Source: Isotricha intestinalis
Lineage: Eukaryota; Ciliophora; Litostomatea; Vestibuliferida; Isotrichidae
Direction of reading: 5' to 3'
Length of the DNA stretch: 27,407 nt
NCBI GenBank assembly: GCA_023807065.1
Contig: JAJJLU010000609.1
Location: forward strand, 1-27,407
Both the position numbers and the translations under genes were made by a program. This document shows positions 18,437 to 27,407 of this stretch, piece by piece; position 1 is the stretch's first letter; each line of letters starts with the position of its first letter. The notes under the pieces are model-generated. The model saw only the letters and a program-made list of their open reading frames with translations. It did no database searches and had not been told where the DNA came from.

Positions 18437-19400
18437 TTAATCACCTTCATTAATATCAACAGACATAATATTATTAAGTTCTTTATAATTATCTGGATCA
18501 TTTGATTGATTAATTTTTTCAAATAAATTTCTTAAAATTTTTTCTCTCATTTCATTTTTTTAATTCTTTAATATCAGCTTTGAAAAAATTGCTATCATAA
18601 TTCTTTTTTAAAGTAGGAAATAAATATCCTCTTTTTTGGTCATCTTTTTTTTATTATATAATTCTTTTTTATATCATCTAAAGAGTCTAAAAAAAATTCT
18701 CTTTCATTTCTTTGTTCTTTTATTTTTCTTGTTATTTTGTTTAATTTTTTTATTTTCTATATATAAATATTTTAATTCTTGATTTAAATTTGAAATTTCA
18801 TTTTCTTTACTTATTACTTTTTCATTTCAATCTTTATAAAACTTCTTTCTTTTTCGTCTCGATTTTTATCATCTTTTTCTATAAACATAGAAGTTACTTT
18901 TTGATTTAAATGATTTAATATATCAGTTAAAGTTTTTATTTGTTTTTTATATTCTTCTTTTTTTATTTTTATTTTTTCATCTTTTTCTTCTAATTTTTTA
19001 TCATTTAATTCTAATTTTTTATTTAAATCTTTTACTGAATCTATAAATTTTGTATTTAATTCTCATTTAATTTTTTTTATTATCTTCTCTTTTTTTTCTA
19101 TTCTTCTTATAATATTTATAATTCTTTTATTTTATTATCTTTTTCTTCTAATTGTTTTTGAAAAACTTTATGATTATAAGTAAATAAATTTTCTTTTTCA
19201 TTCATTTCATTATTTATTTCTTCTATTATATTAATTCATCTTCATTTGTTTTTTCACTTATTGTATTTGTCTTTTCATTTTTTTTAAACTTTTACTTGGT
19301 CTTTTATTATTAAATCCAAATGAAGTTTTATAATAATTGTTATCTTCTTTTCTATTTATTTTCCAATTTTTTTTGTTAAAAATAAATTTGGAGTATGTTT
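18437..19400 (-). pseudogene. Ciliary-type coiled-coil protein, broken
   Basis: The minus strand encodes long coiled coil across several frames: KENLFTYNHKVFQKQLEEKD, then DLNKKLELNDKKLEEKDEKI, EEYKKQIKTLTDILNHLNQK, ISNLNQELKYLYIENKKIK, then EREFFLDSLDDIKKELYNKK and a C-terminal EMREKILRNLFEKINQSND, ending NEGD with TAA at 18437-18439. The coiled coil followed by FFLDSLDDIKKEL and a closing REKILRNLFEKIN helix is similar in layout to basal-body and axonemal coiled-coil proteins such as BBOF1/CCDC176. That assignment is from memory and tentative. At least four frameshifts are needed, mostly at T-runs, so sequencing indels could contribute. The N-terminal start is not resolved. Confidence 0.5.
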
Positions 19401-19619
19401 TTCATTCGTAATAAAAAAATAATGTATAATTAAATGTAAAATCATATTTTTTTTAATGAATATTTAATATAATAAAATTATTATTATAAATGAGATTTAT
19501 TTATTAAAAAAAAATAAAAATTGATTTTATATCATTTGCTCAAAAATAAACTTTTTAAAAATCAAAAAAAAAAATGCTAAGATGAAAAAATAAAAGAAGT
19601 TGGATGATAATAAGACCAA

Positions 19620-21175
19620 TGTCATCATTTAATTCTGGTTCAGAAAGAGCAGTATAAGTTCTCAAAATTTTATGAGAAATAGATGGAATATGAATTTTCA
19701 AATTATAAACATAATAAATACCTCAAAATTTAAATTAAAATTTATTATTTCTCATATTGTTTTTTATATAAATTTTCCAAGGAAGAATTACAAGAACTCT
19801 TATTAAAGTAAAATAAAGTAGTTTTTTTTAAAATTTTTATTCTTATTAAAAAACCTTGGAATACTATTTTTGAATTATTAAAACTTAATTTTAATCAAGA
19901 ACATATTAAAAATAATAAAAAAAGGGATATTGCAATTTATAATAAATGATTAAATGGTCGTATTAGTTTTTATCATGTTAAATTTATTAAAAGTGGAAAT
20001 GAAATTGATATTTGTAATAATAGTCTTATTGAAATTATTAAAAAAAGTAATCATAGAAAATTTGAAATTGGAGAATTTTTAGCTAATGAAAAATTAAGTA
20101 TTAATACTCCTTTTCATCAATTAATTTCTATAGGAAATTTCTTAATTTAGGAAAAAATAAATATAAAAAAAGTAGAAATGTTAGAAATAAAAAATTAACT
20201 TTTACTCATAATGATATATATACTCATTTAGATAGTAGTAAAATTGTTTTCGATGAAAATGAAGTTGAAGAAATTAAAGAATAAAAAATCCTGAAATAAT
20301 AATAGAAAAATTAAAAAGAATGAAAGTAATCGTTAAATTTATGAAAAAAAGAATCTTTTATTGATAAAATAAGAATTTAAGTAATTATTAAAGTAAAAAA
20401 TAAAAAAATCAAATTATAAAATCAAAAACAGATATTTTTGAAAAAATAAAACATAAAAACAATAAATAAATATATGATGAACCAATAATTGTAATATAAC
20501 AAAATGATAATGAAATAATTTGAATCTTATGGTATCAGGAGAAAATAAATATAGAAATAAATATTTAATAAAAAATATAAAAGAATTGAAAAAAACATTT
20601 AGCGATAAACCCTGTAATAAAAATGAAAAAAAAATTATCTTCCAAAAGATAAAATAATAGAAGATATAATAAATGGAAATCAATAAAATAAAAAGCATTT
20701 CAACAATATTTAATAATAGTATAAAAAAAAAAATGATAAAAAAATTTAATGTGAAAAAGAAAATCATTATGTTTATATTTTAGAAAGTATTGAAAACATA
20801 TTCATAAAAATATTTATTCATATATATTATCAAAAAACCCTTTAAAAGATGATATTAAGTTTTATGAACAAATTATTAAATTAATTTAGATTACTCCAGA
20901 AAATTTAGATATAAAAAAAAAATATTTGTAAATGAATTAAAATAAGCATAAATTTAAATGAAAGAAATGAATGAACTTGTTCAACAATTAAATTGTATTT
21001 CTGAAATATATAATACTATTAATAATACTATTAAATTTTCAACAGGGAAAAATGAAGATGCAAGACTGATGACTTAACATCTAATTTTCAATATATTATT
21101 ATTAAATTTTTTTCTAATATTTATTTTTTAAATGTTTTATTAGACTTATTAAAAAAGAGGTATTTATAATTTGTT
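19620..21175 (+). pseudogene. VPS9-domain (Rab5-type GEF) protein, broken
   Basis: Shifted plus-strand frames give protein-like sequence from about 19620 (MSSFNSGSERAV). KPWNTIFELLKLNFNQEHIK, GRISFYHVKFIKSGNEIDI and FLANEKLSINTPFHQLISI follow. The C-terminal part has the order of a VPS9 domain: NPLKDDIKFYEQIIKLI, a TAG at 20887-20889, ITPENLDI, KEMNELVQQLNCISEIYNTI, TDDLTSNFQYIIIK and NIYFLNVLLDLLKKRY. VPS9 domains load GTP on Rab5-family GTPases on endosomes; the conserved D-D-L and P-E-N/H-L-D-I elements are visible. The TAG sits where an aromatic residue is common. The middle (20280-20760) is too broken to follow. Confidence 0.5.
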
Positions 21176-21559
21176 TTAACTTAATTAGTATTTATAGCTC
21201 AATTTATTAATAATATTGTTCATACTAAATTTAAGTTAAGTGAAGAAATTAAAAATAAAATAAAAAAAAAGATGGGAAAAAGCAAATAAAAAAAAAAATA
21301 AATTATGAATAAATATTATATTATTTAAATTAACATTAAACATTTTTTAATTATTTTTATAATTTAAATAATTTTATATTTCAAAAAAATTATTGTATAA
21401 ATCTTATTTTTAAAAATTAGAGAATATAATATTTTATAGAATATATATATTTATAATTTGTTTATATTTTGTTTATTTCAAAATAGAATTAATTGAGGAT
21501 ATAATATATTATATATTAAATTTATTTATTTATTCAATCATTAAAATTAATTAAAAAAA
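21176..21559. other. AT-rich spacer upstream of the 682-residue protein gene
   Basis: Mostly A/T with dinucleotide-like TA stretches around 21440 and 21505. The last 15 bases before the ATG at 21560 are A-rich, like the leaders of the other intact genes. I see no gene or RNA. Confidence 0.5.
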
Positions 21560-23608
21560 ATGGAAAAATTTGAAGCTCAATTTAATTCTGAATATGAAGA
21601 AGATCAAAAAAATGGAGAAATTTTACCAATAGAAATATTAATCAAATTTATTAAAAATAAATGGCCAAATTGTAAAACAATTAAAGAAAAAAAAGAATTT
21701 ATTGATGATTTTAATTTTGACATAGAAATCTCAATTGAATTCCTTATGTTATTGGTTGAGAAAGAATATGAAAAGAATGAATTTAAAAAATTGTTCAATG
21801 ATTTAAAATTTTCAATATCAAATATAAAGAAATTAAAAAAAATTATAAATTATTTACCTAAAGATTATATTGAAAATGAATTAGATTTTTTTTTAAATAC
21901 TAAATCAAAAGAATATTTTATAGAATTTTATAACATTTTAAAAAAAATTTCAAAATCAAATGAAGCAAATAATGATAAAAGAAAATCAATAAATAATATT
22001 ATTAATATTTTATATGAAACATTTAATTTTAATAATAATAAATTTAGATTTGGAATAATTGTGCCTAATATAAATTTTCAATATTGTTCATTATTTTATG
22101 ATTTTTATGATAAAATATCATTATTATTATTAAAAAAGAAGGAAGAAAAAAAAAAGAATATTTTTATTATCCATACACCAAATAAAAATAAAAAAATTCA
22201 AAAAGAAGAATTAGATTATGAAGAATATGAAAATGATGATGATTATATTAAAAATTTTAATTATATTTTAGAAGTGATTGAAAATTTCAAACCTATTTTA
22301 GAATCATTTGATAATAATGATGAAAGAAATATTAAAAAATTAAAAATATTATTAGAATATTTAAGAGGTATTGAACAATATAGAGAACTTATAATTGAAC
22401 CAGAATTATTTATTAATATTAGAGAAAGTTTATCCAAACCAACAATTACAAATCAAATATTAAATAAATGTAAAATATATAAAGATAATATTGAAATTAC
22501 AAAAGATAGTTTTAAAAATATTAATGATGATGATATTGTAAAAATTTATATTGAAAATATTAATGAAGAATTTATAATTAAAATAAAACATTTTAATATA
22601 AATATTCTAGAATTACCTAATATAACTTTATCTTTAATTTTTAAAAATCCAACTATTAAATATTTAACAATTGAAGGATTATTAGAAAATAATTTTATAA
22701 AATATAACAAAGAGATAGAAACACAATTTAAAAATATTTTATATTCAATTTTATGTTCTGATAATATTAAAAAAGCATATATAACTCTTGATAAAAGATT
22801 TGAACATAATAAAATAATATATGCATTTGAAGGAAAATATAAAAAAGAAATATTTGAAGAAATATATAAAAATACATTTTTTATTCCATTTTTATTTAAA
22901 ACTGATTTTGGATATACAAATAGACATAATTATAGTATTTTTATTAATTCTAAACCTTATTATAATAGTTTTGAAGATGCAAGAAATGTTATAAATATTA
23001 TTCAATCAAAACAAAATGATTTTTTACATGAAATTTTTCATTTATTAACTTTTTTATATGGTTCAAATTTAAATAAATTAAAATTTGATACTCCTCCTAT
23101 TGAAAAAAATAAATTAGAATTAGAATTAAATGATAAAGAAAATAAAAATCAGATTAAAGAAATAGATGATTTTGGTGATGCAATAGAAATATGGAGATAT
23201 GGTTATCGTCCAACTTATTTTAATTTTTTTAGTAGTTTATTTGCATTAAATGAAAATAATTGTAATTTAAATGGAAAATCATTTAGAGAAAAATATTTAT
23301 ATTTTGAAAGATGTAATATTGAATTTAAAATAGGAGAATTATTTTATGAGAATAAATTTAATATTAATATTAATGAAAATGAGGATGAATTAGAAAATAT
23401 TATTGATATAAAAAAAGAAAATAATGAAATTAAAGAATTAATTAAATCATGTAAATTATTTACAATCATTAATAAAATATTTAAAATAACAGGAAATAAA
23501 ATTAAAAATATTTCTTATGATCATTCAATTCCAGAAAGAAGAATTAATTATAATGATATCATAATTTATAATACTAAATATATATGGATAAGAGGACCAG
23601 ATAAATAA
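21560..23608 (+). CDS. Putative zinc-metallopeptidase-like protein with HExxH motif
   Basis: An intact 682-residue, highly Asn/Lys/Ile-rich protein. The N-terminal 300 residues are helical and charged, with an acidic stretch (LDYEEYENDDDY) near 218-230. The C-terminal half has FLHEIFHLLTFLYG with H490-E-I-F-H494, preceded by TDFGYTNRHNYSIFIN. It is followed 46 residues later by IDDFGDAIEIWRYGYRPTYF (D540, E543). An HExxH helix with a downstream acidic motif is the layout of zinc metallopeptidases, where E491 would be the base and D540 or E543 the third ligand. I cannot assign a family, and similar motifs occur in protist proteins of unknown function. There is no signal peptide or membrane segment, so it is probably cytosolic. 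The start is the first ATG after an A-rich leader; it ends in TAA. Confidence 0.55.
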   Translation: MEKFEAQFNSEYEEDQKNGEILPIEILIKFIKNKWPNCKTIKEKKEFIDDFNFDIEISIEFLMLLVEKEYEKNEFKKLFNDLKFSISNIKKLKKIINYLPKDYIENELDFFLNTKSKEYFIEFYNILKKISKSNEANNDKRKSINNIINILYETFNFNNNKFRFGIIVPNINFQYCSLFYDFYDKISLLLLKKKEEKKKNIFIIHTPNKNKKIQKEELDYEEYENDDDYIKNFNYILEVIENFKPILESFDNNDERNIKKLKILLEYLRGIEQYRELIIEPELFINIRESLSKPTITNQILNKCKIYKDNIEITKDSFKNINDDDIVKIYIENINEEFIIKIKHFNINILELPNITLSLIFKNPTIKYLTIEGLLENNFIKYNKEIETQFKNILYSILCSDNIKKAYITLDKRFEHNKIIYAFEGKYKKEIFEEIYKNTFFIPFLFKTDFGYTNRHNYSIFINSKPYYNSFEDARNVINIIQSKQNDFLHEIFHLLTFLYGSNLNKLKFDTPPIEKNKLELELNDKENKNQIKEIDDFGDAIEIWRYGYRPTYFNFFSSLFALNENNCNLNGKSFREKYLYFERCNIEFKIGELFYENKFNININENEDELENIIDIKKENNEIKELIKSCKLFTIINKIFKITGNKIKNISYDHSIPERRINYNDIIIYNTKYIWIRGPDK

Positions 23609-24311
23609 TTAAATAAATTTTTATTAAAAAACAAATTAAAAAGGATTTAAATTAGTGAATTTAATAAAATTATTTTTTATAATTAATAACATATTTAAAT
23701 AATATTTTTTTCATTTGTCAAATCTATTTGTATTATTAAAATAATAAAAATAATTTTGAATATTTTGCAAAATAATAATTCTTTTATTATAAATAAAAAT
23801 ATAATTGAAAATATCTTTATCAATTTATATTATTAATTCCAAATTTTACTATTTATAAAATGATTGATTTTATAATTAATTATTGATAGAAAAGAAATAA
23901 AATTTTAGGAGATATTTTAAAATTAATATAAATATCTCCTAAGTTTATCCTAATGATTAATTGATTTTAAATAAGAAGAATATGATTAAAAAAATATCTA
24001 AAGAAATAGAAGAAGTAAAAATGGAAATAAATTATAAAAAAATTAAATTATTTAAAAAAATTTCAAATTAAGCATTAATAAGAATTTAAAAATAAAAAGT
24101 AATAATGTGAAAAATAATGATGATTAAAAAATAAATAGAAAGAATTGAAAAAGAAAAAGTTGAAATAAAAATATATATTCCAAATTAAATTTTTTAAATT
24201 TTATTATATAAAAAAAGTTTAAAAATTAATTATTATACTAATTAAATAATATAAAATAAATATTCTATAATTATTATATATAAATACCTTATTTCTCATT
24301 TATCAATAGGA
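23609..24311. other. AT-rich spacer with a short coiled-coil-like remnant
   Basis: Mostly A/T. At about 23983-24070 (+) a short frame reads MIKKISKEIEEVKMEINYKK and stops at TAA. With further in-frame stops similar Lys/Glu-rich sequence goes on to about 24190. It may be a coiled-coil gene remnant, but composition alone could produce it. Confidence 0.4.
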
Positions 24312-24892
24312 TTACCTATCATTTTCATTTTTTATATATTTCATTTCTCCTTCTCCATTTCTTTTATTTTTATATATATTTCCATTATATATATCTCCAT
24401 TTGAATATAATATTTCTCCATTTATAAAATTATCATTTAACCAATTTCCTTTAAATTTTTTATTTTCAATTTTAAATATATATATTCCATTTCCTTCTTT
24501 TTTATCATTTATCCAATCACCATTATATTTTTCTCGATTATTATATTCCATTATACCTTTTCCTTCTTTTTTATCATTTTTCCAATCACCATTATATATC
24601 TCTTCATTATAATATACCATTATACCTTTTCCTTCTTTTTTATCATTTTTCCAATCACCATTATATATATCTCAATTATAATATTCCATTTTTCCTTTTC
24701 CTTCTTTTTTATCATTTATCCAATCACCATTATATTCATCTCCATTTTTATATTCCATTATACCTTTTCCTTCTTTTTTATATTTTAAAAATTGTCCTTC
24801 ATAATTATCCCCATTATTATATTTTTTTTGTTTATATTCAATCTTTTTATCTCCTATTAAATTACTTTTATTAAATATAATATTTTCATTAT
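24312..24892 (-). pseudogene. MORN-repeat array, probable C-terminal part of the Rab-like gene
   Basis: Seven consecutive MORN units of about 23 residues, of the form xYNGDWxNDKKEGKGIMEYxN. They run from NYEGQFLKYKKEGKG to IYNGNIYKNKRNGEGEMKY, with TAA at 24312-24314. MORN repeats form beta-hairpin ribbons that bind membranes or partners. The frame is interrupted once, by a TGA at 24672-24674, where sister units have GGA or GAA. The open part after it has its own Met (24620), but that Met lies mid-array and is an unlikely start. Upstream the frame runs as NNENIIFNKSNLIGDKKIE straight back to the Rab-like gene, one base out of frame at an A11 run. This is best read as a GTPase-MORN fusion broken by one indel and one nonsense change. 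Confidence 0.8.
24513..24810 (-). repeat. 69-bp tandem repeats underlying the MORN units
   Basis: The nine-base core CCAATCACC (plus strand) recurs at 24513, 24582, 24651 and 24720, exactly 69 bp apart. Flanking sequence is nearly identical, so the units are recently duplicated or homogenised. Each encodes one 23-residue MORN unit; outer units are more diverged. Confidence 0.88.
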
Positions 24893-25423
24893 TTAAAATA
24901 TTTTTTTTTTTCTTTCAATTTGTTCAATATAAGCTCTTGTTAATCCTTCAAAAGCATTTTCTATACTATCATGATCCTTTGCACTTGTAATATAAAATAA
25001 ACAATTATTATCTTTTGCAAATTTTACCCCTTCACCAAAACTAACTTCTTGATATTCATATAAATCACATTTATTTGCAGCAATACCAATTATAAGTTCT
25101 TCATTTTTATTTATTTCTTTAACTTCTTTAATCCAATAATTTAATTCTTCAAATGATCTTTCATCAGTTATATCATAAACTATTAATGCAATTTTTGAAT
25201 TTCTCATAAATATTTTATTTGCTGTGCTAAAAATTTTAGCTCCTGGTGTATCACATATTTCTATTTTCACTTTTTTATGATTTATTTCTATTTCCTTCAA
25301 ACTTTTATCATCCCCTACAGTCGGTAACAATTTATCATTAAATATATTTTCAAATAATTGAAATATTATAGTTGTTTTTCCTACTTTATCCAAACCTAAT
25401 ACAATGAATTTTATCTTATTCAT
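24893..25423 (-). CDS. Rab-like small GTPase
   Basis: A 176-residue Ras-superfamily GTPase counted from MNKIKF at 25421-25423. Upstream in-frame codons reach 25504, but they are hydrophobic leader-like and the Ras fold begins at this Met. Motifs: P-loop GLDKVGKT (10-17), switch I PTVGDD with Thr35, G3 DTPG (58-61), NKCD (117-120) and SAK (147-149). The sequence is closest in feel to Rab proteins (YDITDERSFEELNYWI). The residue after DTPG is Ala instead of the catalytic Gln, so intrinsic hydrolysis may be weak. The C-terminus ends ERKKKIF with no prenylation Cys, unusual for a Rab. Membrane contact may instead come from the MORN array that follows one base out of frame. Confidence 0.9.
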   Translation of the reverse strand: MNKIKFIVLGLDKVGKTTIIFQLFENIFNDKLLPTVGDDKSLKEIEINHKKVKIEICDTPGAKIFSTANKIFMRNSKIALIVYDITDERSFEELNYWIKEVKEINKNEELIIGIAANKCDLYEYQEVSFGEGVKFAKDNNCLFYITSAKDHDSIENAFEGLTRAYIEQIERKKKIF

Positions 25424-25504
25424 AGATTTAATTGAAAAAAATATATTTAAAAAAATTTTAATTTTATCATATAAAATGAAAAAGAAGATATTTATACAAA
25501 TCAA

Positions 25505-25704
25505 TCTTGTTATAATTGCTTAATTTTAACAATAAACTTAAAACAATTTTTATTTGAAAATACTTCAGGAGTAAACAATAATGATTTACAACAAAATTTA
25601 ATAATATTTCAGTTTTAACATTTAATTATCTTTAGAAAAATAAATCAAATTTAAAAGTTGTAATTTATTATTTCTCTAATTTATTTTTTATCCCTTTTAA
25701 AGAA
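25505..25704. promoter_or_regulatory. Divergent intergenic region (Rab-like / helical gene)
   Basis: About 200 bp of AT-rich DNA beyond the extended Rab-like frame and before the ATG at 25705 on the opposite strand. Promoters of both genes should lie here or slightly inside. No specific box is visible. Confidence 0.35.
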
Positions 25705-26995
25705 ATGAAAGACATTAATCTTTATTTATCAATTGAAAATTAATATTTAAATAAAATAAAAAGTATAGTAAATAAAACATCAGTTTTTTCAGAAAGAGAA
25801 ATTTATCTTTTTTTAAAAATAAATATCTTTGTTTTAGGTGAATTATTTAAAAAAGATTTCAATGAAAAAAAATATTATTTCAAAGAAAGAGAATAAAGAT
25901 ATAATATTAAAATATTTTATTAAACTTTTTATAAATATTTCTCCATTAATTATTGAAAAAATTTAAATATTAAAAAAGCCAGTTATGATAATTTTCCTTT
26001 GGAACAAAATCTTCTATAATTTCTAATATAACTTTTAGTTGATAATTTTTTAAATAATGAACAATATAAAGATTTTGAAAAATTAATTGAATATTTATAT
26101 GACTTTTTAACCAATATTGTAACTGAGCTTTCAAAAGGAAAAGAAATTTATAGTTCTATGGATCGATCTTTATTTAAAAAGATATAAAAGATAATAGATT
26201 TCAATAAATATATTGAAGAAATTTTAATATATTTATATAAACATATCATAAAACAAAACTAAAAATCTAAAGATCTTATTTTTTCTTTAATTGAATTTAT
26301 TTGTGATAAAGTTTTAGAAAATTTAAAATTATATAAAGATTATAATCTTCTATTTTAATTTAATTATTGATGATGATATTTTAAAAGAAAAAACTATGAA
26401 ATTATTTGCTCAAATATTTATAGAAGAAATAAAGTTAGATAATTATAATGATTCTTTTTTTTTAAATTTAATGAGTTAAATCCAAGAAATACTAACAAAA
26501 AAAATATGAATATATAATTCCTTTACTAAGTTATATTTCAGAGATTTATATAAATAAAAATATGAAAAAAAAAGGTTTAAAAAAACTAACTGAAAGTTTA
26601 GATAAATATACATAAAAATTTATTAATTATGTGAAAAATGAATCAAATACTCTAAACAATTTTTCATAATAATGATTATATTATTGTATTTTCAAATTTT
26701 AATATTTTAAAAATAATGAAGAAGAAAATGTTTAGATTGAATTCATCATTTTAATTTTTATATTAGATTACTTTTATTTATAAACTCAAATTTTAATTTA
26801 TCAGAAAATGAAATAAATCTTGAAGAAAGAAAAATAGTATTTGGAAATATAATTTCAATAATTTATAAATTAGAATTTCTATCAACAAATTCAATTGAAT
26901 TTATTCCTTATATATCATCATTAATAAACATTTTATTTATTATATTAGAGTTTATTGTATATCTTATGTTAATTCTTCTTATATTATAGTGTATA
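25705..26995 (+). pseudogene. Unknown helical-repeat (alpha-solenoid-like) protein, broken
   Basis: From the ATG at 25705: MKDINLYLSIEN, TAA, YLNKIKSIVNKTSVFSEREI, FVLGELFKKDFNEKK. In shifted frames come DIILKYFIKLFINISPLIIE, DNFLNNEQYKDFEKLIEYLY, DFLTNIVTELSKGKEIYSSM, KIIDFNKYIEEILIYLYKHI, then KSKDLIFSLIEFICDKVLEN, and after 26350 shorter similar pieces. The alternation of amphipathic helices of 15-20 residues suggests a HEAT-like solenoid. TAA codons at KKI-KII and KQN-KSK keep the frame and suit Gln. I do not recognise the family. Confidence 0.4.
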
Positions 26996-27228
26996 AGTGA
27001 TGAAAATATTATCATTGTTAATGGAAATACTATTTTGTAATTTTTTATTCTCAATTAAAAAAATTAAGTTTTTCCATCAAATAAATGCAAAAAGAATTTT
27101 AAATAAAAGGTGATTTTATATTTTCTGTTTATCGAAGAATAACATGTAGAATAACTTTAATAAATTAAAAGAAAAAATCGAGGAAAAGAATGTATTGATA
27201 GATTTGAAAAAAAGGTTTAGAGAAGAAC

Positions 27229-27407
27229 ATGAAAGATTTGGCGAATTTGGAGAAATTTGACAAAAGGAATGTATTTTTAGAAAAGATGATAAAGATTATT
27301 AATAAGGACAGGAAATTAAAGAATAACATGTTTTTGAAATGTCTAGGAAAACATAGAACAAAACCAAATTCAGGAAAAGTAAAATTAAATTATAGAATTA
27401 AAGAATG
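27229..27407 (+). CDS. Open frame running off the right end, unknown
   Basis: An ATG at 27229 opens a frame (MKDLANLEKFDKRNVFLEKM) that is still open at the last base, 59 codons, highly Lys-rich. It lies in the least AT-rich part of the right flank. A second frame over the same bases reads FREEHERFGEFGEI, TGA, QKECIFRKDDKDY and onward with TAA/TAG codons. It looks equally protein-like if this is another interrupted gene. I cannot choose between them from the sequence alone. Confidence 0.25.
   Translation, partial: MKDLANLEKFDKRNVFLEKMIKIINKDRKLKNNMFLKCLGKHRTKPNSGKVKLNYRIKE

Noticed and set aside
20414..20767. 117-codon minus-strand frame rich in Phe, Ile and Leu
   Set aside because: Its composition is the complement of A-rich plus-strand DNA; the plus strand carries the VPS9-like remnant here.
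1..27407. Spliceosomal introns as the cause of the broken frames
   Set aside because: The breaks are single-base shifts or single stop codons with no missing block between conserved segments. The one deletion, in plastin, has removed sequence instead of adding any.

Overview
The window looks like an end-proximal piece of a macronuclear chromosome from an extremely AT-rich ciliate, most likely a litostome such as a rumen entodiniomorphid (Entodinium-like). Base 1 opens with a terminal array of CCCCAAT repeats. The intact genes lack introns and read cleanly in the standard code, with TAA or TGA stops. The gene set is eukaryotic and ciliate-like: E2, NPRL3, VPS9, plastin, MORN and ciliary coiled-coil proteins. 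From memory, CCCCAAT telomeres and standard-code usage fit Entodinium-type litostomes; I could not verify this here.

Layout. 1-52: telomere. 53-907: AT-rich subtelomere. 908-1249 (-): EF-hand protein, divergent from 1375-1830 (+) ubiquitin-conjugating E2, followed by 1906-3471 (+) NPRL3-like GATOR1 subunit. 3472-5470: mostly empty, with one small secreted-type ORF at 4297. 5471-13970: a long run of broken genes: DnaJ, the C-terminal part of plastin/fimbrin, a PAP2 phosphatase, two unknown genes, a WDR74/Nsa1-like ribosome-assembly protein, and a coiled-coil/WD40 gene preceded by a USP-like fragment. 13967-14503 (-): a truncated, bacterial-type SGNH/GDSL hydrolase whose start lies 34 bp from an internal head-to-head telomere-repeat palindrome (14538-14563). 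14628-17252 (+): an intact 874-residue protein with a C-terminal mono-ADP-ribosyltransferase fold. 17321-21175: broken genes (an FKPK-motif protein, a ciliary coiled-coil protein and a VPS9-domain protein). 21560-23608 (+): an intact 682-residue protein with an HExxH motif. 24312-25423 (-): a Rab-like GTPase followed, one frameshift away, by a seven-unit MORN array. 25705-27407: a broken helical gene and an open frame running off the end.

Two themes stand out. First, telomere-type repeats occur inside the sequence at a perfect palindrome, and a degenerate G-rich tract occurs at 17364-17389; these could mark fused chromosomes, an inserted telomere-capped mini-chromosome or an assembly chimera. 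Second, intact genes with no internal TAA/TAG/TGA alternate with recognisable genes that carry frameshifts and nonsense codons, many at conserved Trp or likely Gln positions. Decay under G:C to A:T pressure, plus some homopolymer sequencing error, explains most of this; recoding is a less likely alternative that can be tested.

There is no operon-like logic. The functions that can be named (ubiquitin transfer, TORC1 regulation, Rab signalling, ADP-ribosylation) are unrelated housekeeping or signalling roles.
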